Of a stretch of DNA of 64,000 nt, positions 1 to 10,560 are shown one piece after another (the stretch's first letter is position 1; the number at the start of each line of letters is the position of its first letter). The notes under the pieces were generated by a model. That model made no database searches. It was not told the DNA's origin and was given only the letters and a program-made list of their open reading frames with translations. This stretch comes from Chloranthus sessilifolius. Lineage: Eukaryota > Streptophyta > Magnoliopsida > Chloranthales > Chloranthaceae. A program made the position numbers and the translations under genes. Location: assembly GCA_021018995.1 (NCBI GenBank), contig CM037588.1, positions 137,761,725 through 137,825,724 on the forward strand, written 5' to 3'.

Positions 1-83
1 TCCAACTTGTGGATGTTGTTGGGCAGTACGGGATGGATTTTGTTGGTTAGTAGGGAAGAAGTCGAAGCCTGGATATGGACCAT
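1..83 (-). CDS. gag N-terminus of copia element (partial)
   Basis: Opens with ATG at 83-81 on the minus strand and stays open to the window edge, about 27 codons. The segment HPVLPNNIHKL matches HPELPNNIHKL of the element at 55559, which supports both the start and the frame. Gag is the structural protein of the retrotransposon particle; only its extreme N-terminus is here. Whether the rest is intact cannot be seen. Confidence 0.7.
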   Translation of the reverse strand, partial: MVHIQASTSSLLTNKIHPVLPNNIHKL

Positions 84-96
84 CTCGGTTTAAAAT

Positions 97-814
97 TGTT
101 AGTACAATAGGTTCTGGTTGCAAAAGAAGATGAAGATCGGAATTAAAATATACGCTGATCCGGTTCGAGGCACGTTAAATATCGTTTTCTTTAAACTGAG
201 ATTTGCCCCTACCACTATGATCTAGTGGTCACCAATAGGTTACTGGCAAATCGTTTCTAGGATACAACAAACCGGGAGCATATCCGTGTGATCAGATTTG
301 GTGAATCTGATCACGCAACCAGAACACCAAAAACTAAAGTGAAACTCTGAGAAGGAAAAAGCTTAAACTCGCGTAGAAGAAATTTGCGAAAATATGCAGT
401 GTATAAAATGAGGGGTCTTGGGGCCCTTTTATAGATAAAACAGGTATAACCGAACGGACATGTCCATTGCATATAACTGAACGGTCGGCTAAAACATATC
501 CATTTAAAAAATAATTGAATGATTTAAATTTCAAATGGACGATTACACACTTGTTCAAAAGTTCAATTAAATTACCGTATCGCCACGCCACGCCACGTGC
601 CCGTCCCGACCTGACCCGACTCGGCGTGCGCGCGTGTGTGACTGATAGATTGCATGGCGGTGGAAGTTACAAAATTCGGTGCCCCCTGGGTGAAGGCTAC
701 AAGTCTTGAACCAAAACAATGATATATAAGTTAAACCCAAAAAAGAGTTTACACGATGTAGGACAAATCCCAATTTCAAAAAATTATTTTTTAAAACCTT
801 TAAAATATCCAACA
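97..814 (-). repeat. LTR of the left-edge copia element
   Basis: Begins TGTTGGATATTTTAAAGG (814 downward) and ends ACTAACA at 97 on the minus strand, so it has TG...CA ends. It carries a TATA box (427-433) and the downstream stretch shared with the LTRs at 54859 and 60146. About 718 bp, slightly longer than those two (683 and 693 bp); the difference lies mainly in a GC-rich block at about 575-660. Confidence 0.85.
427..433 (-). promoter_or_regulatory. LTR TATA box (TATAAAA)
   Basis: Minus-strand CTATAAAAGGGC, at the same relative place as TATAAAA in the two LTRs of the 54859 element. It is the likely core promoter for the genomic retrotransposon RNA. Confidence 0.6.
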
Positions 815-2312
815 GTTTCCACCATCGATCACTGGTGTAGAGGTAAAAGATTTTGATTTGATGTATGACGAACCCAAGATTGAGAAAAATATAGTACCAT
901 ATATGATCCATGGACCCTATTTTGATTTCCTTTGTTCTCTTAAGAACAAAACTAAGTACCTAAGAAATTCAGGTGGTAGCTATGAATGAAATCATTGATT
1001 GGTGAATCACAGTACATAATTGAAGCTCCTAAAACTTTTAAAATAGGATAGCCAATCTTTTAGGACACTTTTACCTTGTCGAACCATTAGAATATAACCT
1101 AAATAAACTATATGCCAAACACAACCTTAATTAAGAAACTGATGGAAATAGGATTCATGACAATAGAGAATAATATAGATTACCGACTATTTAGTAAAAG
1201 AAAATATGATTCACAGTGGGAGATCTGTGTAAAGTCTCATGAGGAATGCGCAAGAGGGTTTATTGATAAAAGTATCAATTTTTCTCTTTTATCTTTCTCT
1301 AAGGGGAGGGGACCCAACTAGGGTTTTTCGCAACGTCTAGCGACATGGGTTGGCTCCCCAATGTCACAGGTGAAATGACCCCTCCGTGAGAACGAGAGTC
1401 ACGAGGAGCGGTGGGAGGGTGGCGCAGCTGCACCCCTTAGAGATTAGTCCAAGTGCAAAGATGCTTGGGATATTTCTATATATCAAAGGACAAAAAGAGT
1501 TTTAGGCACTATCAAAGAGACAACTTAGTTGTACGCCATTGGAGGATGGCAGTCTCTTTATAAGGTTAATCCGAGACTTCCAACCAATAAGAAACCAGAC
1601 CATGATCTTATTTTCTAAGGTATTCCCTCCACGGGAAATAGTAAAAATAAGTGCATCACATGATTCACATTAATTTACACTTATAGATAAGAAAAATACA
1701 AAGCACGCTAAAAGCATGTATAACAATTGTAATTTAAAATTTGAAAAAAATAAAAAATCTTTGCATAATTTAGAGAATTTTGCGAAAGACCCGAAGGCCA
1801 CGGTATCAGTAAAACACGAACAATGGGGATAACCGTTATCGGACATCGGTGGGCAGAGACACATATGCATATGTAGTTGAAAAACATGTGCATGAATCAT
1901 GCATGTTAATAGGCATAAATGATGTTTAAGGTACTATAAAAATGTTAAACGGCTCTTTAATTAATTAACCTAGCTAGTTAATTATTATTGATACTTATTA
2001 TTGTCTACAAACGTGTATAAATCATTATGTATCACACATGTATATATTTATGGGACTGACATCCTATGTCCCTTGCCTATATAGAAAATATTTAGCATTA
2101 AAACCCGTGAAAATCATTTTCTCATATAATCATGGGACTCAAGGGCTAATTATATTAGCCATAACCTTATTATTAATAATTTAGGATGCAGTGGCTAATT
2201 ATATCAGCCATAAACTTATCCTAGGGTTTTTTTCAAATATCACAATTTGTATCATATCACATAATTAATTTTGTACGCATGGTACACAGAATCACCATGC
2301 GACTCATCTATG
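815..2312. other. Stretch without recognisable gene
   Basis: AT-rich sequence with scattered stops in all frames. Short open frames (for example 1112-1321) have no recognisable motif. A locally GC-richer patch lies at 1300-1440. I see no element ends or target duplications here. Confidence 0.5.
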
Positions 2313-3305
2313 TAGGGCTTTCAATTGGGTAGGTTTGGTTAAACCTTGCCTGGGCTGGATTAAGGTATTTTTCAGCCCGGCCCTAAGTCAGGCCTAAAAG
2401 TTCACAGCCCAAGCTCAGCCCTCGCAGATCGGGCTGGGCCGGAGCTAGGTTGCACACTTTTTTTCAGCTAGTTTTTTATAATCAATGGTTTTTGCAAAAT
2501 ACTTTTTGCATTAAACTTCTTTTTAAGTATAAATCGAAGTCTCCATAACAATTTCAAATCTTTTTATCTTTTTTGTATAAATGAATGTTTTTAAGAAGAT
2601 GTAGATTTATTTATGGTAGGCTTAGTAGCTGTAGTGGCATTTTATTAAGAGGCACCAGTGGCGACTCTCCTCACCGTCATTTAAGCACCAAAAATCGTTA
2701 CCATTGATTGGTTCATGGTGTGGGTAATCCACACCATCAAAGTGATATCTCACAAGTTGAAAGAGAGTGGCCCAAAAATCAAAATTTTGAGAGGTTTTAA
2801 TCATTTGATCTGTGCAGTCTAATGCCAACCGTTGTGTGTAATTTTAATGGCTGATATTTAAACTCGTCAATCAGATGGTTCACATCCACTTATGAATATT
2901 ATTCTTTGACTAAAACATTTTCCAATGATAGATTGCCACATGAACCATTCAAATTGATTCTGAATTGCCGCCACATGACATATTAGGAAACCACACTTCA
3001 ATAGTGTTAGATAAAAAATTCTAATTTAGTGGTGATAGATAGTTTAAACACCATTTGATGACCGTCGATCAGGAGTCATTATACCTTTATTAAATTATTA
3101 AAATACTCCACAGATTAAAACCTATTATAAATATATAATTATTATGTATAACTTTAAAGTATATATATTTATAAATCGAGCTGGTCCCAAGCCGAGTGTT
3201 GGAGACTTGGAGTGCCTAATCCAAGACCGGCCTTATTTATCCTGAGCTGGATCGTGCTTAGCTTGGGTTAAGTCTCTGGCTGGGCTTACACAACCAAAAA
3301 GCCTA
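2313..3305. mobile_element. hAT-like non-autonomous element (GC-rich ends), degenerate
   Basis: The left end TAGGGCTTTCAATTGGGT and the reverse complement of the right end, TAGGCTTTTTGGTTGTGT, form an imperfect terminal inverted repeat. Both ends are bordered by runs of GGGCTGGG/AGCCCAGCC-type words (2340-2450 and 3180-3290), the same architecture as the better preserved element at 8097-9006. No coding capacity. The flanking octamers (CATCTATG and TTATTTTT) do not match, so the target duplication is lost or the right boundary is wrong. A copy of another dispersed repeat (2620-3060) lies inside. Confidence 0.45.
2620..3060 (+). repeat. Dispersed repeat family R, copy 1
   Basis: About 350-440 bp with strong similarity to 61735-62175 (same strand) and 9520-9880 (opposite strand). 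Shared words include AATGATAGATTGCCA / TTGATAGATTGCCA and TTAATGGCTGATATT / CAATGGCTGGTATT. Non-coding and of unknown class; no clear terminal repeats seen. Confidence 0.6.
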
Positions 3306-3319
3306 TTATTTTTATAATA

Positions 3320-3770
3320 CCCCACACCGGATAGAGAGAAGTCCGGATCCTGAGCTATAAAGTGCGACCGATCATTTCATGTTACGACTTGTTTTGGGTA
3401 AGGATGGCTATATGTAACGCCTATGCCAAGAATAAAAATAGGGTGGAGACCTAAACCCAAAATTGGATATTATCGTTGGCATGTGAGTCCGGATCGTCAC
3501 AAACTGATATCAAAGAAGAGGATGGCTCTTCTCTAAGGCGGGGGTTAGTAATATCCCCCATCGAATAGAGAGAAGTTTGGAGCCAAGACTATGAGGTGCG
3601 GCTGGCCCTTTCATATAATGAAAAGTTTAGGGTAGGAACCACGAGACATAACGCCTATGTTAGAAACAAAATCCGCACAAGGACCTGAACTTAATATTAG
3701 ACAATATTATTAGCATGCAAGTCCCAGCATCACAATTTTCTGAGCCAGGTCCGGACTGAAATCGTGGCCA
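3320..3770. repeat. Tandem duplication of a ~225-bp unit
   Basis: Unit 1 (about 3320-3545) and unit 2 (about 3546-3770) share, in order, ATAGAGAGAAGT, GTGCG..C, CCTTTCATAT-like, AACGCCTATG, a GACCT..AC word, and GCATG..AGTCC. A related string (GGGGACCTAAGCCC, following a TAGCGCCCATAT word) occurs inside the solo LTR at 28226-31221 (about 30045-30110). The unit is therefore probably a fragment of a gypsy-type LTR. No coding sequence. Confidence 0.5.
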
Positions 3771-4066
3771 TTCCTATCCACCAAGAGCCCCCTATATCTA
3801 AGTAGCAAAGTTGGTATGCCTAATATGACTCTAGTAGCTGAGGCTCCTGGCATACGAAAAAGGGCATGGAAAAGCCTTAAAATAAAGGTGCGCAATACGC
3901 CACAATAAGCGCCAGGATAAAGGTTTTTGGACCCGAGTTCAGTCTACACGATAGCTTGTTACGTAGATAACTTGAATTGATGACCGGGTGGCCCACATGT
4001 ACAGTAAGTAGGTTGGTATTTGGCACTCAGACCCTTTTAATGCTGCATGAAACGGTCACTCCGTGC

Positions 4067-4243
4067 CATAGTTCAAAATAAATGTTTCGGTTTCGGTCCC
4101 CACTGAAACCGAAACGAAATCCATATTTTCAATCCCTGCGTTGTTTTTGGCTGAAATTCAAAGTTTTGGCCGAAATTTCAGTTCAAAATTTCTGTTTTGA
4201 CCCAGCTCAAAACCGAAACAAAACCTAAAATTTTTTGTCCTTG
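4067..4243. mobile_element. hAT-like MITE, 177 bp (CGAAATTT family)
   Basis: Flanked by imperfect octamers CTCCGTGC (4059-4066) and CTTTGTGC (4244-4251). The body is made of GTTTCGG, CCGAAAC and GGCCGAAATTT words in both orientations. It matches the 174-bp element at 53446-53619, whose 8-bp target duplication is perfect; that supports the boundaries chosen here. Non-coding. Confidence 0.6.
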
Positions 4244-4251
4244 CTTTGTGC

Positions 4252-6459
4252 TGCATCGCATGATAGCTTATGAATCTCCATGCTTAAAACTCCAAGAACA
4301 TCTCAAGGTCGAACACTGGTGCTTCGGCCCGACTCCCGAGTCCCAAGTCACTTATAAAAATGGCTGCCAAAGGGGCGGGCCAGGCCGAAGTTTTGGCTGT
4401 CCAACATGAAAATGGCATATGCCCTATCAGACTCGACCCAAACCAATAGTGCACTTGATCCAACCCAACCTGATGGATCAAGGGTATATGCCAGACTCAG
4501 CCTGAAAACCTGGCCCGCCATGATGCCCGAACGTTGGGTAATGCCTCAATGAGTCATGTCCGACCTAACTCGGCAGGTCAAGTTTATGTACTCAAATCCA
4601 GGTCCAGCGGGTCTGGTATGAAGTCAACCCGATCGACCTATTGACCGCCCTACTTATTAAGTCTCAAGTTTACAAAAGAACACGGGTCATGTACTGCATC
4701 AATACGTGATGCACGTCGGTCGATCTCAGCCCGTCTGCAACTGAATCCACACATATTTTAATATTCATGAAATCCGTGATTATACAGTGTTAATGTACAC
4801 GGCCCGTGTACCGAATCCAAACAGTAGATTCTCTCGCACATATCCACCCTTCCTCTACTAGCCATGCTAATCCAAGGCCAATGCCCACGTCTCCGGTCTC
4901 CTCCCTTAAACGGCAAAGTCATCAACTTATCCAAAGTAGCAACACGTGTCAAACAACAGTAAAAAGAGACCAGGTGCTGAGGTGGACTGCTGGGCCACCC
5001 AATCTGATCCTGACACGTCAGAAGCCTCTATATTTTTGGTTGGGGGACAAGAAGGTGCTTTTGAGAGGAAAAAGTCATGTTGGGTACAACAGGAGCATGT
5101 GTTCCTTGTAAATGCACCTTTCGAGCTCTGACCCACCACCCCCCTTCATGCACTTAAGGAGGGCCCCCACTCCCAAACTAATAGAGCCCCCCCCACCTCA
5201 CATGAAAATACAGGCCATACGCAGAGAGTTATTTATTAAATATTATTATATACTAATTTAATAATATTAAATGATGTGGAAGTACCTAATTAATACACTA
5301 AAATAATATTATGAAATACTTAAATTTATTTATTTAATTAACTGGAGTTTCTAAGTTAAAATGCCTTATTTTTTATAAGCAACCAAAGAGCCAGGAAGGA
5401 CACGCTATAATGCTTTAATATGATTGTTGTAAGCATATTTAAGGAAAATAAAGGGAAATAAGAAAGAACTCATATGCGTCAAATAAGTTAATTAGATTCT
5501 TTATTGTTTCCGAGCCTATGGACTCTTCTCTCCATCACAATTTTTTTTGTTCAATTCTCTCCAATAGAGTTAGTATTATTAAAATGTATCTTATTTGATA
5601 ACTAACACACATTATCTCAACCAACTGTAGTTATCTAAACCAATTATAATCGCTGGCAGTTATATTTGTAATTTCTTTTCTTTTTTTTAATATCTTTTAT
5701 GTTTAGTAAGATTTTCCACTTTCGTCTTCAATGGCCTTTTATATTTTATGGGAATATCTTTTCTCATATTTTCTTTAAATAATTTATGAGGATGGTTATT
5801 TTTATAGATCACTTTTATGATATTGCTGTTTTTTAAATTTGGATGATCTTTTGTAGTATTACAATTATTTTTTTGTGAGGATATGTTATTTTTTTATAAT
5901 TTCCTACGTATGTATCTAAACACTGAATTCAGTTAATCCTGCATTTTTTCAGCTAATAATGTCGTTATCCAAATAATGAAAAATAAAGAAAAACAAATTA
6001 ATCTCATGATTTACTACAACTTAGATATTCATGAGAAAATATAGAAATATTATTTTACTTTCCCTCTTGCCGTATTTTTATCTTAACATGCCCATAAGGT
6101 GAGATAATGGGATGTTACAACTTACTTCTTCCAATTGTTACACTTTAATATTAAAGGTCAAAAGTAAGAAAACAACTCTATAAAATTACATATGCATGAT
6201 TCTAATCTCTCGATGAGTTGACTTTAGATTTACTACAGTGAATAGTCATGGTCAAAAAATAGTCGGGCTTCCACAATAATTTGACAAGGTAAAAATTCAA
6301 AAAAAATCCAACAAAATTCAACCAATTGGGAAAAATATTCATAAAAAATCAAAGAGAGAAACTCAATAATAAATAATATATATAATTAAAAAGTGTAAAA
6401 AAATTCACAAAATATAAAAAGCCATAATTTATTAAAAAATCATGAATTATTCGCAAATT
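4252..6459. other. Stretch without recognisable gene
   Basis: 4280-4650 has GC-richer words (CGACCCGA, GGCCCGCC) of the sort seen in degenerate hAT-like elements, but no ends can be fixed. 4740-5215 is moderately GC-rich with small open frames on both strands that show no recognisable motif. 5216-6460 is strongly AT-rich and non-coding. Confidence 0.4.
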
Positions 6460-7520
6460 TTTAAAAAGTTCCCAAATATTTTGGAATGAATTCATAGAAC
6501 GTCAAATTAGTGAATATTTGAAACCGATCGATCGAAACGAGCACCGATTGATCGATTTGTGAAAAACAGTAAGCATGTAAAGTGGTTTCTGGAGAAATCG
6601 GCCGATCGAAATGTAGTTCAATCGATCGATTTTGGAAACTGATCGATCGATTTGAGAGCTGATCGATCGGTATTTGCGTGCTAGAAGTATAGTTTTCTGA
6701 AGAAAATCGACCAATCGAAAATGATTCGATCGATCGATTTTGAAAATCGATCGATCGATTTGGGAATCGATCGATCAATTTTGACAGTTTTCGAGTTTTA
6801 TTTTATTTTGTGAAGGGGACTTTGGGGAGACTTTATATCTTCCTGTTTTACGTCATTTCTAACGTATGGATTATAAATTTGTATGTGTTAGGTATAAGCA
6901 TGAGTATGGACTAGGAGAGCTAGTTTGAGACAAGAAACTTCGGTGTGACTTTGTGTGAGGTAGGAAAAATTTCATAACATGTGCATTTGATTATGTTTAG
7001 CATGAATTTTGTGATATAATAGAAATGTGTGTGAATTGTGAAGCTTTGTAAACCATTAGCATGAACTTCTTTTATGTATTTAAATAAGAAAAGTATGTAT
7101 TTGTGCACTTAGAAGAAATAACTGTGTGTGTGACATCCGACATATGTGTGTGTTCGTGTGAAATTTGATAAGTGTATACGTGATCTCAGAAGGAACCAAC
7201 TATGTGTGTGTGTGAAATTTGAAGGTAAACCTATTATAAATTACCGCAATACACGGTGATAAACTATAAGTTAAATTTCATATTTTGATTTAAGGTTCAT
7301 GTGTTGAATATTCTATCGACGCGGCGGTATACCCGTAACCGATTCGGCGAGATATCCGTACTTGTGCTCTGGTACGGCGGGATATCCGTTCTTTGATTTC
7401 CAATCTATGAAAATATTTCGTTCGACACAAGTCTCCTAATTCGGAGGGGCCTGAGCAACTTTGTGTGAATTGTTCATTGAACGATGATGTTTGGGGTATT
7501 CCATCGGTAATAAAAAATTA
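6460..7520 (+). repeat. Degenerate gypsy-type LTR related to the 44114 solo LTR
   Basis: Has the same order of landmarks as the LTR at 44114-46572: first a block of palindromic ATCGAT motifs (6525-6780), then TG-rich sequence, then a cluster of GGCGGTATACCC / CGAGATATCC / GGCGGGATATCC words (7318-7395), then GGAGGGGCC and GGTATTCCATCGG (7450-7510). In the 44114 LTR the matching words are GACGTGGCGGGATACC and GACAGGATATC (about 45590-45640) and GGTATCCCATCGG (about 45808). Ends are not definable, so this is probably a truncated old copy or a related family. Confidence 0.45.
6525..6780. repeat. Block of TCGATCGATCGA palindromic motifs
   Basis: At least seven copies of ATCGATCGAT-type self-complementary words separated by 10-60 bp of AT-rich sequence. 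The layout matches the TCGATTAATCGA blocks in the LTRs at 40026 and 44114, but the core is CGATCG instead of ATTAAT. Spacing is irregular, so this is not a simple satellite. Confidence 0.75.
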
Positions 7521-7574
7521 AAAGAATTTGGTGACTATGACTTCAGTTTAATGTGTAGTATCACTTTGATGAGG

Positions 7575-7745
7575 CTCGGGACTATACACTTGGCGTTAGC
7601 AAAAAACGCTACCACCAGATCATTTGGGCACCACATGGCATCAATTACGACGATCAGGTGCAGGGACAAGTTGGATAATAACAGTCAAGTATCACCCAAA
7701 AATTTTGGGCTCTATTTAATACATATCCACCGTTAAACATCTAGT
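7575..7745. repeat. Foldback-element fragment
   Basis: Contains the hairpin GCGTTAGCAAAAAACGCTAC (7593-7612) and the words CCCAAAAATTTTGGG and TATCCACCGTTAAAC. These correspond to the loop and right arm of the long foldback element at 37540-38271. It looks like a truncated copy of that family. Confidence 0.45.
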
Positions 7746-8096
7746 GAAAGATGCCTAAAATCAATGCCCCACGTTGCTGGGACATTACATTATCTTTGAC
7801 CCATCAAACCAAGCGCAAAAAAATAAAAATATAAAAATTTATTTATTTATTTATTTTTATTTTTAAGCACATGTCTTATGGGTGATCAATCCAAAACAGG
7901 CACTGGAGGAGCCACATTATCCTATGGGGAATCCCAAGATCCCCCATTAGTAATATTTATATATAAAAAAATCCGTTTAAAAACCCAAGTGTGGATGGCA
8001 ATATATCTTAACAAGACCCCCCATACCTGAAAACTTCCCTTACCGGACTTTTTTTTTTATTGCAAGTAAAAACATCCTAATCTCAATCCCAATCCC

Positions 8097-8574
8097 TAGG
8101 ATTGCAATTGAGCCCGGGCTTGGGTCATCTCTAGCTTTACTCTACCTTATACGAGCTGAGCTTTAACTTGGTTCTAGACCCTTCGAGCCTGAAAAGTCTG
8201 AGCTATAGCTCAGCTTTATCGAGCTCAAGTCGAGCCGAGCCGAGCCGAGCTTCGAGCTAAATAAGTTTTATTATAAAAAAAAATTCCCGAATGTTATTTT
8301 AAACATTATCTTTTTTTTTTAATAGATGAAAGCTTTAATAAAATTTAATAAATGAAAGCCCTAATATCTTTTAATCTCTTAATACTTTTGGATTTAACGG
8401 GTTGATTGGAGAAAAAAATGTTTAATTAAAATTTTAAAAGTAAAAAGTTGTTTAAATTTAATGTGTTAAATATTTGATTAAAAACTTAGGTGATGGTCGT
8501 AGGTGTTGATTGATTAGTCAATTGCCGTACTAATCGTTCTCCATTGAGACGAGTGAGAAAGAACTTTAATGGTT

Positions 8575-8657
<83 letters not shown>

Positions 8658-9006
8658 AAGAGAGAGAGAGAGAGAGAGGGAATCATTAGGATTATATGTT
8701 AATTATATATTTATCCATTATAAAGTAATCATTAGATGAATCTTCTAAGAGGATAAAAATAAAATAAAATAATTAATATTATATATAATATATTTTATTA
8801 TATATAAAAGTATTATATACTATTAGTCAAGCAGAGTCGGGCTGAGCCGAACTTTACAAGCACAACTCTAGCTTGGCTCTTTCAACCGAGCTTTAAATAA
8901 AAAGCTCGGCTTTGGCTCTTGAGCCGAGCTCAAGAGAGCAAAAGCTCTCATTTTCAAGCCGAGCCGAGCCGAGTTGTCAAGCTAGCTCTACTCTGTTGTA
9001 GCCCTA
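8097..9006. mobile_element. hAT-like non-autonomous element, 910 bp
   Basis: Flanked by near-perfect 8-bp target duplications, CCAATCCC (8089-8096) and CCAATCTC (9007-9014). The ends are imperfect inverted repeats: TAGGATTGCAATTGAG at the left, and TAGGGCTACAACAGAG as the complement of the right. Sub-terminal regions carry many CGAGCCGAGC/GCTCGGCT words in both orientations (8220-8260, 8830-8980), typical of plant hAT-type non-autonomous elements. No transposase. A compound microsatellite sits inside. Confidence 0.7.
8576..8679. repeat. Compound microsatellite (CA)n(TA)n(GA)n
   Basis: Continuous CA run to about 8604, then TA to about 8654, then a short spacer and GA to about 8679. Any open frame through it is a repeat artefact. 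Confidence 0.95.
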
Positions 9007-9077
9007 CCAATCTCAACTCTCACACCCTCTTTTTCGCCACTTCCCTCTGGCGATTGTAATTCTCACGATGCAAATAC

Positions 9078-9345
9078 TCTCGCCCCCCTTTTCTCTCTTT
9101 CTCTCTCTTGATTCCACTTGCCCAAATCCTAAGGACCTGGCCGATCATCTCTCTCTAGATTCCACTACCCAGGACCCAGTCAAGCCTCTCTCTCTCTCTC
9201 TCTAGTTCCAAGCCCAACATATCTCTCTCTCTCTACCTCGTTCCATGCCTAACGTCTCTCTCTCTCTCTTTGTTGAAATCTTAAGCCGCCTATTTCTCTC
9301 TCATAATCTCAAATCTTAGGCCATCTCTATCCACTTTCTCTCTCC
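9078..9345. repeat. CT-rich imperfect tandem repeat
   Basis: Five to six blocks of (CT)n joined by related spacers (for example TCCACTTGCCC, TCCACTACCC, TCCAAGCCCAAC, TCCATGCCTAAC), giving a degenerate minisatellite with a unit of roughly 50 bp. Could be an old 5'-leader-like pyrimidine tract, but no gene follows. Confidence 0.7.
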
Positions 9346-9519
9346 GATCACCAATGCCAAGAGCCATCAAGGACCATCGATTTTTGCATTGAATTCACAA
9401 GTATATATGTATATTTTAAAAAATTAATAAAAACTAAAAGCCCTAATTTATTTTACATAGTATAATTTTTTAGAGATAACGGCTCCAACATTAAACATAA
9501 ACAATTTTCTACCATTAAA

Positions 9520-9880
9520 TTAGAAATTTTGATCTCACATCATTGAAGTGTGTTTCATTGTTATGAGATGTGGCACACATTCATGATCAATCTAAATTTC
9601 TCAGGCAATAAATCATCACTAAAAAATGTTTTAGCCAAAGTATCGTGCCCATAAGTGGATTATGTGAATCATCTTATTGACAAACTTTAATATCAGCGAT
9701 TAAAACTAAGCACAACGGTTGGTAGTAGAGTGCACGGATCGGATTGTTAAAAACTCTCAAAAAATGTAATTTCTTGGGCAACTTTTCAATCTATGATCTA
9801 CCATTTCGACTGTGTAGACTACCCTCATCTTTAATTATTGATAATATACGGTCATTTAAATCTATGATTTATGATCATTT
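9520..9880 (-). repeat. Dispersed repeat family R, copy 2
   Basis: The reverse complement matches 2620-3060 and 61735-62175. Shared words on the minus strand include CCAACCGTTGTGCTTAG, TTTTAATCGCTGATATTAA, and CACTTATGGGCAC followed by GGCTAAAACATTTT. Confidence 0.6.
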
Positions 9881-10124
9881 AAAAAAAGAGTTATGCTTCA
9901 TTTTCAAGACATGAAACCTCGTCGAGGACAATTGTAAAGAAATTTTTTTATTAAAATCATTAAATGACTTATAGTGAGAATTAATTTTATCACCGTATCA
10001 AAAAAAAAATTTGCTTCCATCTTTCTTAAAGTTGTTCAATTATTATTTTTTTGCTATTTGGTGATTGTCATTGTTGACAAAACTATTAGTGATCCCAGGA
10101 GAAAAATCTTGGCTCCATCATTGA

Positions 10125-10212
10125 AAACAGGTATTATTTTGGGTTGATCAGTCCACTTAACACGTGATCTGACGCACTGGTGGTAGCATTTTTTGCTACC
10201 ACTGATTGTATA
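10125..10212. repeat. Foldback-element fragment with hairpin
   Basis: GGTGGTAGCATTTTTTGCTA (10181-10200, continuing CCACT) is a hairpin comparable to the loops of the elements at 7575 and 37540. The upstream word TTTGGGTTGATCA resembles the arm of the 37540 element. Likely a left-half fragment of the same family. Confidence 0.4.
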
Positions 10213-10417
10213 TTCTCAATTCTCTACTTTCACAACTTAGATTGCTCAAATCATTCACCCTTATTGGTATAACTTTTAAATAGGCTCGCAGAGTCAACCC
10301 CCTTGGGGTGGCCATTTCAATTTGGAGGAACCAAGTGGCAACACTATGATGGTGCTAATGGTCATTATAAATTTACCTTAATTAAATTAGTAAAGTAAAT
10401 ATGAAATGCTTTCCTCA

Positions 10418-10557
10418 CACTAAAAAAATAAAATTAATAGCAACAGCCATAATTATCACTATGAACAAAAAAAATTGCCGCTAATATAAATTTTTTATTA
10501 ATAGCGATAGTTTTTTACTGTAAAAAACTGTCGCTAATAGTCTTATTTTTTATAGTG
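10418..10557. mobile_element. CACTA-type MITE, 140 bp
   Basis: Starts CACTAAAAAAATAAAATTAA and ends TCTTATTTTTTATAGTG, i.e. the CACTA terminal repeat of En/Spm transposons with nearly complementary ends. Sub-terminal palindromic words AATAGCGA and TCGCTAAT match those in the element at 38741. Flanking triplets TCA (10415-10417) and TTA (10558-10560) differ by one base from a perfect 3-bp duplication. Confidence 0.75.
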
Positions 10558-10560
10558 TTA

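Larger units (their letters stand above)
1..814 (-). mobile_element. 5' end of a Ty1/copia element, running off the left edge
   Basis: Reads on the minus strand as 5' LTR (97-814), a short leader, then the first codons of gag up to base 1. It is recognised by alignment by eye with the complete element at 54859-60838: LTR, leader (ATTTTAAACCGAGA) and gag start all match in order. The rest of the element lies outside the window, so its target duplication cannot be checked; the flanking pentamer after the LTR is GTTTC (815-819). Same family as the 54859 element but clearly diverged, so it is an independent insertion. Confidence 0.85.

Noticed and set aside
4806..5139. Overlapping open frames on both strands (up to 101 codons)
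   Set aside because: No recognisable domain, overlapping frames on opposite strands, and GC-richer composition that by itself lengthens open frames.
8486..8686. Open frame on the minus strand across the CA/TA/GA microsatellite
   Set aside because: Translation is only repeated YI and VC dipeptides produced by the dinucleotide repeats; no coding signal.
7575..10212. A 2.6-kb transposon bounded by the inverted GGTGGTAGC..TTTTTTGCTA repeats
   Set aside because: The repeats correspond to the central hairpin of the foldback family (compare 37540-38271), not to element ends, so they are better read as two fragments.
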